The notes: generated by a model from the letters alone, not told the origin. Numbered from the stretch's first letter, positions 33,130 through 41,930 are shown. The stretch: DNA of 64,000 nt from MGBC163016 sp964462135 (GCA_964462135.1 CAYWWK010000005.1:24537-88536), one strand, 5' to 3'. Numbers and translations: made by a program.

Positions 33130-33435
33130 ATGTCCGCAACATTGAATGTCAGGATGGATACCGTGCTTAAGCAGCGGGGTGATGCAGTGCTCAAAGCCAA
33201 TGGCATTAGCGTGACAGAAGCAGTTCGCATGCTTTGGCAAGAACTCGCGAAGTCTCGTCAGCTTCCTGCGTTCATGCAGGCATCTCAAGCTCAAGAGTCA
33301 GCCAAGAGGACGAAGCGAGAAGCACTCGATCGGTTGAGTTCTTTTCCTCCTACTGAGCTGTCGTATGCATCAGACCAGGAATTGAAGGATCTGCTCTACG
33401 AGGGTCAGTTGAGAGACTATGAGGCCATGCCGTGA
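33130..33435 (+). CDS. RelB/DinJ family antitoxin
   Basis: 101 residues starting at ATG 33130 behind AAAGGAGG. MSATLNVRMDTVLKQRGDAV is the DNA-binding strand and first helix, and GISVTEAVRMLWQELAK the second helix. The C-terminal half is acidic and probably disordered until bound to toxin. It overlaps the PIN toxin start by 4 bp. It resembles the 4.95-kb RelB more than the one next to it, suggesting separate arrivals. Confidence 0.87.
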   Translation: MSATLNVRMDTVLKQRGDAVLKANGISVTEAVRMLWQELAKSRQLPAFMQASQAQESAKRTKREALDRLSSFPPTELSYASDQELKDLLYEGQLRDYEAMP

Positions 33436-33872
33436 GTGTGCTTGTAGATACCAATGTCTGGTTGGATGTGCTCTTGCATCGAAAGCCCTTTGAGTCATTA
33501 TCGAAGGCCTTGCTTATGGCATGTCTCAATGACGATATCCCTCTCGCTATTGTCAGTACGTCTGTCAAAGACATCTTCTATATCATGGAACGTGCGCATG
33601 ATGCAGACAATGCGTACTGGGCTGTTGAGTCTGTCTTGGCTTTAGCTGCAATATCTTCAGTAGATGCAGTGGTATGTGAGCGTGCGCTGGATTTGGAGAG
33701 GCCGGATTACGAAGACGGCATCATCGCAGCTGCCGCCCTTGCAGACAAGCACGATGCCATCGTGAGCCGTGATGAGAGGGCATTCAGGAATCTGTCCATT
33801 CCTCGTTTTACGCCACAGGGCTTTCTTGAGCATCTAGGATACGAGGACATGGAATTGCCTTGGAAGGGCTAG
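33432..33872 (+). CDS. PIN-domain ribonuclease toxin
   Basis: 146 residues beginning with GTG. Acidic active-site positions are Asp6 in VLVDTNVWLDVLL, Glu/Asp in RPDYEDGIIAAAAL and Asp in AIVSRDERAF. The segment VKDIFYIMERA parallels VNDIFYIVTKG of the preceding toxin. A metal-dependent RNase that the adjacent antitoxin should neutralise. Confidence 0.88.
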   Translation: MSVLVDTNVWLDVLLHRKPFESLSKALLMACLNDDIPLAIVSTSVKDIFYIMERAHDADNAYWAVESVLALAAISSVDAVVCERALDLERPDYEDGIIAAAALADKHDAIVSRDERAFRNLSIPRFTPQGFLEHLGYEDMELPWKG

Positions 33873-33880
33873 AAGGCGTC

Positions 33881-35497
33881 TCAGATGCTCGTGTTGGCCA
33901 TGCGTTCCTGCTGAGCATCTAAGGAAGCTACCGTGTCGGCGCGCGTCTGCTCAATGAGCTCAGACAGACGCTCTTTAAAGGCCTCGTGATCTTCGCCATC
34001 TCCGAGTCCTTGTAGAAGACTGTCAATCTCTGTATTGCCTTTGGTCTTGGAGAGGAACGGCCACAGGTCGATCTCTGCATCGTTCGCACCTGCCTCAGAG
34101 GCAAGTCTCTTGATGAAGTCTTCACCCATGGGGTCATCAGTCAACTCATCCAAGGATGCGTTGACAATGCTATCTAGACGGTCACGATACCCTTGGTAAA
34201 GCGTCTGCACCTCTGCGTTGTCAGCGTTCTCGGCGATGGTCTTTTTGAAGGCATCCTTGGCTTGATTGGTACTCCAGTCTCCGAAGGGCTTCACCAGTCG
34301 AAAGAAGGAACCAGCCCATCCATCATGCCAATCCAGATAGAGGTCAACCTGGTCGAGGCATCGGTCGTAGTATCCATTCACCAAGGGAACCAACTCAGCG
34401 TTCCTCTCTGAGAGCAATTGGGCGGCTTTCTGCTTGAATGCCTCGATGACTTCGCGTCTATGCCTGTCCTTCGCAAGTTCCCCATCGGTTTGGTAGATCA
34501 GGTCTTCCTTCCATTGGTTCACAGAAGCTTCCAGGGCGGTGTATCCATCTTGGGACTGCAACTCCTCCGTCTTCACCTCGGCAATCATGAACGATCCTAC
34601 GATGATGATTGACAGAATGACGAGTACGGCGGCATAGCGCTTGACGATGGGCTGCGGCGCCTTGTCCTGCTGGCTGGAAGGAAGCAGGTGGAACTCGTCT
34701 GCCAGCTCCTGCTTGTCCAAGAGGCACAAAGCGAACTGGTTGACCAGTCCGAAGAAGACAGAGGCGAAGATGACGAATCGCCAGATGAAGCCGACGATGG
34801 CATAGGCATGGGAGGTCTCACTGATGGCGTAGGCCCCGAAACCGCTGAAGAACGAGCTCAGCTGCTCTGCTTGGGCCATGAGCGCGGAAGGGGAATTCAT
34901 GTAGGCCATGGGTACCGAATCGAACGCTTCTGAGAGAGAAGCATAGTCAACATTGGCGAAGAGCGTCGTACAGATGGCATAGATCAAGCCACCCGCCACT
35001 CCCACGCACCAGAACGTCCATTGCAGCGCCGTGGCCTTGTCGTAGCGAGGAGCGAACTCCTCCTTCGACAGCTTGAAGAAAACCTGAAACACGACGAAAT
35101 AGAGGACAGCGGCAAGTGCGATCAGTGCCCATTCGAGCACGTCCCAAGTGGGGGATCCCAAGAGGAAGGAGAATGCGGAGATGGCAGACAGCGCATAGAG
35201 GAAGATCAGCTGCCCGGTCCATTTGCGGTTGAGCGACGCGATCCTCCCGTTCGCGGTGAGCTTGTTCTGCCGGTAGGTCCTTCTGATGACGACGAAGTGC
35301 AAAGCGCCCAGAACAGAGCTTATGGCATAGAGGACGATGATCACCGACAGCACACAAGCAGGAAGCACGGGCACGAGCTTGGCAACCAGTACGAGTGCTA
35401 TCACCAGGATGGCTGCCTTAGGAAGGTATGACCTGAGCTGGGCGACCCGATGCCGGTCTGCCCGTGTGCGTGTCGTTGGTTTTTGGTTTCGTTGCAC
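33881..35497 (-). CDS. membrane protein of unknown function
   Basis: 538 residues with no family I recognise. The first 320 residues carry eight or so membrane helices (AAILVIALVLVAKLVPVLPA, CVLSVIIVLYAISSVLG, YAAVLVILSIIIVGSFMIAE), and the last 210 residues are a helical, acidic, probably extracellular domain containing LYLDWHDGWAGSFFRL. GTG 35497 has AGGAG seven bases upstream. It lies between two toxin-antitoxin modules but reads the other way and has its own start, so it is not a module partner by position alone. Confidence 0.7.
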   Translation of the reverse strand: MQRNQKPTTRTRADRHRVAQLRSYLPKAAILVIALVLVAKLVPVLPACVLSVIIVLYAISSVLGALHFVVIRRTYRQNKLTANGRIASLNRKWTGQLIFLYALSAISAFSFLLGSPTWDVLEWALIALAAVLYFVVFQVFFKLSKEEFAPRYDKATALQWTFWCVGVAGGLIYAICTTLFANVDYASLSEAFDSVPMAYMNSPSALMAQAEQLSSFFSGFGAYAISETSHAYAIVGFIWRFVIFASVFFGLVNQFALCLLDKQELADEFHLLPSSQQDKAPQPIVKRYAAVLVILSIIIVGSFMIAEVKTEELQSQDGYTALEASVNQWKEDLIYQTDGELAKDRHRREVIEAFKQKAAQLLSERNAELVPLVNGYYDRCLDQVDLYLDWHDGWAGSFFRLVKPFGDWSTNQAKDAFKKTIAENADNAEVQTLYQGYRDRLDSIVNASLDELTDDPMGEDFIKRLASEAGANDAEIDLWPFLSKTKGNTEIDSLLQGLGDGEDHEAFKERLSELIEQTRADTVASLDAQQERMANTSI

Positions 35498-35691
35498 TCA
35501 GCTACTCCTGTGCATTCTCAACTTCTGGTTAGCAAGATGATACTTTGTCTTGCGAAGCTTCGGTGCGTGCGGAGAAACTCCGGTGACGCATTGAAAGATG
35601 CCACACGGTTGCCTCAATTTCCACCAAGTCAAGCCAAGTCATGTCGAAGCAGGTTTCGTTCCCTGCCATGAAACTAAAATGCAATCAGTTG

Positions 35692-35711
35692 GTATATACT
35701 GCAGTATATAC
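35692..35711. promoter_or_regulatory. perfect 20-bp palindromic operator of mazEF
   Basis: The half site GTATATACTG is followed directly by its reverse complement, 15 bp before the MazE start. MazE-type proteins bind such AT-rich palindromes to shut off their own operon. Confidence 0.78.
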
Positions 35712-35726
35712 GATATAGGAGAAGCC

Positions 35727-36017
35727 ATGGCATATGCGACAACCATCTCGAAATGGGGCAATTCTGAGGCCGTGAGGATCCCGCGAGAGCTGCTGCGATC
35801 AGTCGGACTACGTGAAGGGGATAAGGTCAACATCAGCGTTGCGGCTCAGGGAGGTATTCACATAGCCCCTGAGTGCAGGAAGCACCGTCGCGTGAAACCA
35901 GATCCGTCAGTCACCTATGAAACATTGTTCGAAGGCTTCAATCCGGCATTCGTTTCCCAGGGGAAACCTTGGGGCGATGAAGACCTTGTCGGTGCCGAAT
36001 GGGAGGCATGGTCCTAG
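35727..36017 (+). CDS. mazE: MazE-like AbrB-domain antitoxin
   Basis: 96 residues starting at ATG 35727 behind ATAGGAGA. The AbrB/MazE swapped-hairpin signature is present (TTISKWGNSEAVRIPRELL, then LREGDKVNISV), followed by an acidic C-terminal arm (FEGFNPAFVSQGKPWGDED) that in MazE blocks the toxin RNA site. The stop codon is followed directly by the MazF start. Confidence 0.9.
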   Translation: MAYATTISKWGNSEAVRIPRELLRSVGLREGDKVNISVAAQGGIHIAPECRKHRRVKPDPSVTYETLFEGFNPAFVSQGKPWGDEDLVGAEWEAWS

Positions 36018-36368
36018 ATGATTCTTGAGCAAGGTGACTTGGTCAGCATCAACTTCGATCTCTCGAAGCGTCACGAACCAGCAGGTCGCCACTATGCCGT
36101 CGTGCTCAGTCCGTGGGAGGTCAATCGCATGTCTGCTTTGACGGTTCTCGCTCCCATCACTTCACGCGACAACGGATATCCCTTGCACATCAAGATCGCA
36201 GAGGGAAATGAGGTGTTCGGGTTCGTCCAATGCGAAGCTGTCCGTGCAATGGATTTGAACGCTCGCGAACATGAGCAGGCTGTAGAAGTGGTGGGGACAC
36301 TTGATGATCAAACGCTTGCGAAGGTGATGGCTGCGGTGCTGGTGGTGCTGGGCATCGAAACCATCTGA
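36018..36368 (+). CDS. mazF: MazF/PemK family mRNA interferase toxin
   Basis: 116 residues with the MazF fold: GDLVSINFDLSKRHEPAGRH followed by YAVVLSP, with the active-site Arg in the HEPAGR loop, then TVLAPITSRDNGYPLHI and the conserved FGFVQCEAVRAMDL. MazF cuts mRNA at short specific sites. It is complete in length, has no gap from MazE and lies under the palindromic operator, so the module looks functional. Confidence 0.92.
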   Translation: MILEQGDLVSINFDLSKRHEPAGRHYAVVLSPWEVNRMSALTVLAPITSRDNGYPLHIKIAEGNEVFGFVQCEAVRAMDLNAREHEQAVEVVGTLDDQTLAKVMAAVLVVLGIETI

Positions 36369-36432
36369 GGGCGGATAAGGTTGAGGTCGCAAAGCATTCC
36401 GAATGCACCTGTCTAGCATGGCCGGTATGGCT

Positions 36433-36993
36433 TCAGGCCAGCTCCTGCGTGTTGAACCACATGAACTGTTCGAAGATCCTGAGTGAGGGCGCCATGGCAT
36501 AGACATCGGCGGCGAAGCCGAAGCGTATGTCCTCTCCCTTGACTGCGGCATCCCCCACGAGAAGCCGCAGGCATGCATCGCGCTCTTCGGAATCTCCCGC
36601 TTCATCGTCGGCTTGGACGGCTGCCTGCACGGCCGTGGCTGCATCATTTCCTTCAAGGCCATCTGGCCCATGCTGCTCCACAATCCGTGCCGCCTCTTGG
36701 GGGTAGCGCTTGGAATTCAGATACGCCTGCACCTTGGCATAGCGAAGCTCTGTCGTGATTCCCGCTATGCGGATCTTCTGCAACCGCCTCACTTCGTCAT
36801 AGCATTCAGCACGGACCTCCTCCAAACGGGTTCCGCCTGCCAGATACGTGCGTGCCGCAATGAGCGGCATCTTCTCTGCCAGAGAGGCCACGCCATCGTG
36901 GAATGCCTTGACCTTGCGCCACGTGGACATGGCGAAGGCAACCTCATGGTATTCAGGGCATTCGAGATTTCTTGGGGTGGCTTCTTCAGGCAT
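36433..36993 (-). CDS. hypothetical helical protein
   Basis: 186 residues, soluble and mostly helical, rich in Ala, Glu and Arg. I recognise no domain. Landmarks are KVKAFHDGVASLAEKM, YLAGGTRLEEVRAECYDEV and ending MWFNTQELA. AGGACGAG precedes the start at 36993. It lies 39 bp after the DUF711 gene in the same direction and may be co-transcribed with it. Confidence 0.68.
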   Translation of the reverse strand: MPEEATPRNLECPEYHEVAFAMSTWRKVKAFHDGVASLAEKMPLIAARTYLAGGTRLEEVRAECYDEVRRLQKIRIAGITTELRYAKVQAYLNSKRYPQEAARIVEQHGPDGLEGNDAATAVQAAVQADDEAGDSEERDACLRLLVGDAAVKGEDIRFGFAADVYAMAPSLRIFEQFMWFNTQELA

Positions 36994-37032
36994 GATGTCT
37001 CGTCCTGATAAGAACCATCGGGCCCGCTGCAG

Positions 37033-38397
37033 CTAGTTCTTGAGCGAGTTCAGCGGGGCGGGCATATGACCTCCGCGGTGTGCCAGCACCTCTCCTGCAT
37101 ACTGATTCACGGCCATGACAGGAGCCTTGCCAAGAAGGCCACCGAAATCAAGCGTGTCACCTACCTGCTTGCCAATGGCGGGTATGATGCGAACGGCGGT
37201 GGTCTTGTTGTTGATCATGCCGATAGCCGCTTCGTCCGCGATGATGCCGAAGATGGTCTCTGCGGTGGTGTCGCCGGGTATGGCTATCATGTCCAATCCC
37301 ACCGAACACACACTCGTCATGGCCTCAAGCTTGGACAGAGTGAGTGCTCCCATCTCAGCCGCTCTGATCATGCCAGCATCTTCGGATACCGGGATGAAGG
37401 CGCCCGAAAGCCCTCCAACCGAAGAACTGGCCATGGCGCCGCCTTTCTTGACAGCGTCATTGAGCATGGCAAGGGCCGCGGTGGTCCCGGGACCGCCGCA
37501 GACACCCACGCCGATGGCTTCCAATATCTCAGCAACGGAATCGTGCTCGGCTGGAGTGGGGGCCAGAGACAGGTCAAGGATGCCCTTCTGGTAACCCAGG
37601 CGTGCGGCGGCCTCACGGGCCATCAACTCACCTGCACGGGTGATCTTGAATGCCGTTGCCTTGATGGCTTCGGCAACGGAGGTGATGTCCGCCTCTTTGG
37701 GCATGTCGGCAAGAACGGCTCGTACGACTCCTGGTCCCGATACGCCCACATTGATAACCTCGTCGGCCTCACCTGAGCCATGGAATGCACCTGCCATGAA
37801 GGGGTTGTCCTCAACGGCATTGCAGAACACCACCAGTTTGCCCGCGCCGATGCAGTCGCGATCGGCAGTGGCTTCAGCTGTGCGGCGGATGATGTGGGCC
37901 ATGCGCAGGATGGCATCCATGTTGAGCCCTGCTCGGGTGGAACCGATGTTCACGGAAGAGCACACGCATGAGGTCTCAGCCAAGGCGGTCGGGATGGATT
38001 CCATGAGCTTGATATCCCCGCGGGAGGCACCCTTCTGCACGAGTGCGGTGAAGCCGCCCACGAAATCGACTCCCACCTCCGCCGCTGCCCGGTCCATGGC
38101 AACGGCCACGGGTGCGAGATCCTCCGCCGACACGGCGGCGCATATTTCCGCAATGGGGGTGACGGATATGCGCTTGTTCACGATGGGTATGCCGAACTCG
38201 CGTTCAAGCTGGTCGGCCACGGGTACCAAGCGTTCGGCGGCACTCGTCATGCGGTCATATACCTTCGTCGCGACCCGCTGGATGTCGGTGTCTACGCAGC
38301 CACGCAGATTGAGTCCCAAGGTGATGGTGCGGATGTCCAGATGCTGCTTGGACACCATGGATAGCGTCTCAGTGATCTCAGCTGGTGTGAGCTGCAT
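37033..38397 (-). CDS. PFL/DUF711 family protein
   Basis: 454 residues, the normal length for this family (UPF0210), which is related by fold to pyruvate-formate-lyase-like proteins but lacks a known reaction. Recognisable family segments are HLDIRTITLGLNLRGCVD near the start, FVGGFTALVQKGASRGD, SVNIGSTRAGLNMDAIL and VGVCGGPGTTAALAMLNDAV. ATG 38397 has GAGGAGA upstream. Many genomes carry a small ACT-domain gene next to it; none is seen here. Confidence 0.9.
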   Translation of the reverse strand: MQLTPAEITETLSMVSKQHLDIRTITLGLNLRGCVDTDIQRVATKVYDRMTSAAERLVPVADQLEREFGIPIVNKRISVTPIAEICAAVSAEDLAPVAVAMDRAAAEVGVDFVGGFTALVQKGASRGDIKLMESIPTALAETSCVCSSVNIGSTRAGLNMDAILRMAHIIRRTAEATADRDCIGAGKLVVFCNAVEDNPFMAGAFHGSGEADEVINVGVSGPGVVRAVLADMPKEADITSVAEAIKATAFKITRAGELMAREAAARLGYQKGILDLSLAPTPAEHDSVAEILEAIGVGVCGGPGTTAALAMLNDAVKKGGAMASSSVGGLSGAFIPVSEDAGMIRAAEMGALTLSKLEAMTSVCSVGLDMIAIPGDTTAETIFGIIADEAAIGMINNKTTAVRIIPAIGKQVGDTLDFGGLLGKAPVMAVNQYAGEVLAHRGGHMPAPLNSLKN

Positions 38398-38523
38398 GGC
38401 TTCTCCTCGGTTTCTGCGCTCTGCTTGAAAGGATTTCCGAAAGGATAGCAAATATAATGGTTCCCATGTCCGAACAGGGCATGACAACGGTGCAAGTCAA
38501 GCCTTTGCGGCAGGGAGGATCGC

Positions 38524-39351
38524 ATGATCAAGCTTCACGTGATCGCGAGTGGATCAGCGGGCAATGCTGCTCTCGTTGAAGCTGATGAGGCCTGCGGGGC
38601 GATCCTTGTCGATTGCGGCATCTGCAAGCGCGATCTGTTTGCCGGATGCAGCGAAGCCGACATCGACCCCGCAACGATCACTGATATCCTGATCACCCAT
38701 GACCATTCCGATCATACCAAGGGGCTTGGTGTGGCAGTGCGAGGGCTGGTGAAGCTGGGCGCTCACCCCACGATCCGGACCAGCCACGCCGTACGTTCGG
38801 CAAGCCGTCCTCTTGAAGAGGCGCTGGCAGTGGAAGGAGTCTCCTTCGAACCCTTCAAAGCGGGGGATGCGCTTTCCGTGGCAGGCGTGCAGGTGCATGC
38901 ATTCCGGACTTCCCATGATGCTGCCGAATCGTTCGGGTTCCGCATCGAATCATCAGCGGCCATTGGCGCGCCTGACGTTTTGGGCTATGTGACCGACACG
39001 GGTTCTGTGACCGAAGAGGTCCATGCGGCTCTTCAGGGTGTGCGTCTGCTGGCTTTGGAGGCGAACCATGATGTGCAGATGCTGCGCGTGGGTCCATACC
39101 CGGCCGTTCTCAAGCAGCGGATACTGTCAAGTCGGGGGCATCTTTCGAACGATCAGTCTGCCGCTGAACTGGAGGCGCTCATAACGCAATTGGGTGGTGA
39201 GAGGCTCGAAGGAGTCATTGCCATGCATGTGTCCCAGGAGAACAACCTCTACAGTCAGGCAAGGGAGGCGTTGGCGAACGTCCTTGAGCGACACCAGCAT
39301 CCCGCCTGGGCTCAGGTGGCCAAGCAGAGAACCCCCGTATCCTGCCTGTAA
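38524..39351 (+). CDS. MBL-fold metallo-hydrolase, YycJ/WalJ-like
   Basis: 275 residues. The metallo-beta-lactamase metal motif HDHSDH is at residues 59-64 (ILITHDHSDHTKG), preceded by the family start LHVIASGSAGNAALVEA and followed by the second-shell His (AFRTSHDAAESFG) and Asp (YVTDTGSVT), and a C-terminal His in AMHVSQENN. WalJ-type proteins are linked to coordination of cell-wall growth and DNA maintenance; their substrate is probably a nucleic acid. A GGGAGG site precedes the ATG. It lies 500 bp before the dcw cluster. Confidence 0.88.
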   Translation: MIKLHVIASGSAGNAALVEADEACGAILVDCGICKRDLFAGCSEADIDPATITDILITHDHSDHTKGLGVAVRGLVKLGAHPTIRTSHAVRSASRPLEEALAVEGVSFEPFKAGDALSVAGVQVHAFRTSHDAAESFGFRIESSAAIGAPDVLGYVTDTGSVTEEVHAALQGVRLLALEANHDVQMLRVGPYPAVLKQRILSSRGHLSNDQSAAELEALITQLGGERLEGVIAMHVSQENNLYSQAREALANVLERHQHPAWAQVAKQRTPVSCL

Positions 39352-39366
39352 CGAAGGCCATCCGTT

Positions 39367-39550
39367 GTAGCGGAAGCCGTCATGCGAAGCATGCGGCTTG
39401 CCCTGCCAAGGAGGTCTTTCCGGGTAGGCAGGTCGCCGCTTCGTGGACGACCTACGCTACACTGATCGTGCAGCAGGTATCCCATCCGGACGCGATCTGC
39501 ATCGCCCCTGTAGCGGAAGCCATCCGCGCAGCACCGGCTTGCCCCACCCA
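39367..39550. repeat. GTAGCG hairpin repeats, three copies in both orientations
   Basis: Copy one, 39367-39407, has arms AAGCCG and CGGCTT around ATGCGAAGCAT. Copy two, 39424-39460, is inverted and has arms AGGTCG and CGACCT. Copy three, 39510-39550, has arms AAGCC and GGCTT and ends in GCCCCACCC. They occupy most of the gap between the MBL gene and mraZ; the stretch 39551-39730 is AT-rich without visible genes. Confidence 0.85.
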
Positions 39551-39730
39551 GACTCAAAAAGACACCCTCTTCACATTCCCTTCCTTTGACGGAAAAAGTC
39601 ACTCGAATCCCATAATTCGCTTATTTCGTGCACGCAGAGCCGCCTTCTACCACATCTTGTGATTTTCGTTTGAAAACCATCGAACAAGCGTTCTCTACCT
39701 GCGGTTTCCTTCTCTACCTTTTGTGATTGA

Positions 39731-39763
39731 AGTGTTGCAAAGTGGGGCAAAGTGGCATAAGAT
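39731..39763 (+). promoter_or_regulatory. dcw promoter with overlapping MraZ boxes
   Basis: TTGCAA (39735-39740), 17 bp, TAAGAT (39758-39763). Three repeats of the form AGTGkkGCAA, AGTGGGGCAA and AGTGGCATAA start at 39731, 39741 and 39751, exactly 10 bp apart. MraZ is known to bind TGGG-type repeats with this period just before its own gene, so this is very likely the autorepression site. Confidence 0.78.
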
Positions 39764-39845
39764 GCACCGCACGGATCGAACTTTGTGGGTTTTGAAACGC
39801 ACTACAAAACAAACACTCAAAACACCACGAAACGCAGATTGGGGA

Positions 39846-40340
39846 ATGGCTTTGGCCAAGGGATCGGAAACGGAGGAGCAGAAGACGGGCGCGCAGGCGT
39901 TCGACCTGTTCGGTGAGTTCCGCTTCAAGGTTGATTCCAAAGGCCGGGTCGCTGTCCCCTCGGAATTCCGCAAAGTTCTATCCGGAGACCTCGTCGTGTC
40001 CCGAGAGCTCACGGACAAGTGTCTGTATGTCTTTCGGCCGGACACCTTCAACGAATGGGTTGAGGGCTTGTTCGAGGACAAGTTCGGAGGCTTCAAATCC
40101 TCCGATCGCCGTCAGGTGAAGATGCGCACGATGCTGAAAGCGCGCGCCAAGCGTGAAGAGGTGGACTCATCTGGTCGTGTGATGCTGAATCAGCAGGCGC
40201 GTGATGCGGTGGGCATCACCAAGGACGTGGTGCTTGTCGGCAACGTCGGCTACTTCGAGGTTTGGGACGCAGCGGCGTTCGATGAGGAATTCGGAGACAT
40301 CGACCTCGGTTTCTTCTACGACGAAGAGCCCGAATCCTGA
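39846..40340 (+). CDS. mraZ: transcriptional regulator MraZ
   Basis: 164 residues with two AbrB/SpoVT-like halves, each carrying the MraZ DxxGR signature (FKVDSKGRVAVPSEFR near residue 35 and EVDSSGRVMLNQQAR near 105). MraZ forms a ring that binds repeats before its own gene and represses the dcw cluster; matching repeats lie 85-115 bp upstream. It is the first gene of the cluster. Compared with E. coli MraZ it has a 20-residue Gly/Glu/Lys N-terminal extension and an acidic tail. Confidence 0.95.
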   Translation: MALAKGSETEEQKTGAQAFDLFGEFRFKVDSKGRVAVPSEFRKVLSGDLVVSRELTDKCLYVFRPDTFNEWVEGLFEDKFGGFKSSDRRQVKMRTMLKARAKREEVDSSGRVMLNQQARDAVGITKDVVLVGNVGYFEVWDAAAFDEEFGDIDLGFFYDEEPES

Positions 40341-40383
40341 AGGCCTCCGTATTCCATTGGATGACGACCGCAGTCCACGCACT

Positions 40384-41355
40384 ATGACAAGCGAATATCG
40401 GCATATCCCAGTTCTGCTCAACGAGTGCATGGACGGATTGGACCTCAGTGAGGGGGACGTGTTCGTTGATGCAACCCTTGGTGGAGCAGGACATTCGGCA
40501 GCAGCAGCGAAGAGACTGGGAAGTCAAGGACTGCTCATCGGCATCGACCAGGATGATATGGCACATGCCGAGGCGCGAAGGCGCTTGGAAGCGATTCCGC
40601 AGCAGGAGCGGCCTGAACTACTCCTTCTGAAAGGCAACTTCGGCGATTTCGATCAGCTGCTTCTCCAAGCTGAGCTGCCAGGTGTGGACGCAGTGCTCTT
40701 CGACTTGGGCGTTTCGTCCCCCCAGATAGACCTTCCCGCCCGTGGCTTCTCCTTCAAGGAGGATGCCCCCCTCGACATGCGTATGGATCCGGGCAAACAG
40801 ACCATAACCGCAGCAGAGATCATCAACACCGCAAACGAAGCAGATCTCACTCGGATCATACGCGCTAACTCGGATGAGAGGTGGGCAAGCCGCATCGCTT
40901 CATTCATCGTGGCCGCCAGGGATGGCTCGCCGATCACCACGAGCAGCCAGCTTGTGGGCATCATCAAGGCAGCCATTCCGGCATCGGCCAGGAGAGCGGG
41001 TGGGCATCCCGCCAAACGTACCTTCCAAGCGCTGCGCATGGAGGTCAATCATGAACGCGAGGTGCTCAAGCGGGGGCTGGAAGCGGCTGTACGCTGGCTT
41101 TTGCCAGGGGGACGCATCGCGGTGATCAGCTATCACTCCATTGAGGATCGCATCGTCAAGGAGACGTTTGCGGCATTCGCGAATCGTTGCACCTGTCCGC
41201 CAGACCTTCCGGTCTGCGTCTGTGGGAAATGTCCGATGCTCGAGGTGAAGACGCGCAAGCCCATCGTCCCAACCGACGATGAGATAGCCAGCAATCCTCG
41301 AGCGCGCAGCGCCAAGCTGCGCATCGCATGCAGGCTGCCAGAGGCCTGCCAGTAA
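40384..41355 (+). CDS. rsmH: 16S rRNA (cytosine1402-N4)-methyltransferase RsmH
   Basis: 323 residues, normal length. The family start YRHIPVLLNECMDGL is followed by the S-adenosylmethionine site FVDATLGGAGHSAA and IGIDQD, then the RsmH hallmarks DLGVSSPQID, ARGFSFKEDAPLDMRM, and SYHSIEDRIVKETF. It methylates C1402 of 16S rRNA together with RsmI. No good ribosome site precedes ATG 40384, so translation may depend on mraZ, whose stop is 43 bp upstream. Confidence 0.96.
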   Translation: MTSEYRHIPVLLNECMDGLDLSEGDVFVDATLGGAGHSAAAAKRLGSQGLLIGIDQDDMAHAEARRRLEAIPQQERPELLLLKGNFGDFDQLLLQAELPGVDAVLFDLGVSSPQIDLPARGFSFKEDAPLDMRMDPGKQTITAAEIINTANEADLTRIIRANSDERWASRIASFIVAARDGSPITTSSQLVGIIKAAIPASARRAGGHPAKRTFQALRMEVNHEREVLKRGLEAAVRWLLPGGRIAVISYHSIEDRIVKETFAAFANRCTCPPDLPVCVCGKCPMLEVKTRKPIVPTDDEIASNPRARSAKLRIACRLPEACQ

Positions 41356-41381
41356 GAAGAAGACCAGCATCGTCTGAGGAT

Positions 41382-41927
41382 ATGAGTTTGAGCCAGCGCC
41401 CTGCATACAACTTCGGTTCCACAGCGCGCAAGCTGGATAGAGACATCGAGGCACCTCGCCATGGCATTGAGGTTATGCCCGGTGGCGCTCATCAGCAGCG
41501 CGCGGCATCAAGCGGGGCCATCCTTTTCGCGAAGCTTCTGATCGCCTTCATCATCGCCTTCGCCGCCATCGGATGCGTGCGTATCACGCTTTCGTCCGCT
41601 ACGGTGGCTGCTGCCATGGAAACCCGTCAGATTGACAGCCAGATCAGTGAAGCGCGTGAGGTGGGCAGCCAGCTGGAGGTCCAGCAATCGTCTTTGGCGA
41701 ACCCGACACGCGTGAAGCGTGATGCCATTGCAGGAGGGATGCGCAATCCGGTGAAAGCGGCGTTCATCGATATTTCGGGCGACGTCGTCGTTCGGGATGA
41801 TGAGGGACGCCTGTCTCTGTCGGGCACGCTGGCGGCGGTGGCTGACCAGGCATCTGCCCAGACGGACGGCGAAGGGGAGGATGCCCTCTCCGATCAAGCT
41901 TCCGCAAGCGGCAAGGTGGCTGAGTAG
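41382..41927 (+). CDS. ftsL: FtsL-like division protein
   Basis: 181 residues with a cytoplasmic N-terminus, one membrane helix (about 47-70, FAKLLIAFIIAFAAIGCV) and a coiled coil outside (ETRQIDSQISEAREVGSQLE), then an acidic tail. Position between rsmH and ftsI and this layout identify it as FtsL, which with FtsB/DivIC and FtsQ links the Z ring to septal synthesis. The spacing to GAGGA suggests that TTG 41388 may be the true start. No separate FtsB/DivIC gene is in the cluster. Confidence 0.8.
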   Translation: MSLSQRPAYNFGSTARKLDRDIEAPRHGIEVMPGGAHQQRAASSGAILFAKLLIAFIIAFAAIGCVRITLSSATVAAAMETRQIDSQISEAREVGSQLEVQQSSLANPTRVKRDAIAGGMRNPVKAAFIDISGDVVVRDDEGRLSLSGTLAAVADQASAQTDGEGEDALSDQASASGKVAE

Positions 41928-41930
41928 CCG

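Noticed and set aside
35598..35726. A 43-codon N-terminal extension of MazE
   Set aside because: It would cross the palindromic operator, while ATG 35727 has a good ribosome site and begins at the usual MazE start.
23996..36368. A prophage or integrative conjugative element
   Set aside because: No integrase, terminase, capsid, relaxase or conjugation gene is present; only toxin-antitoxin and regulator genes suggest mobility.
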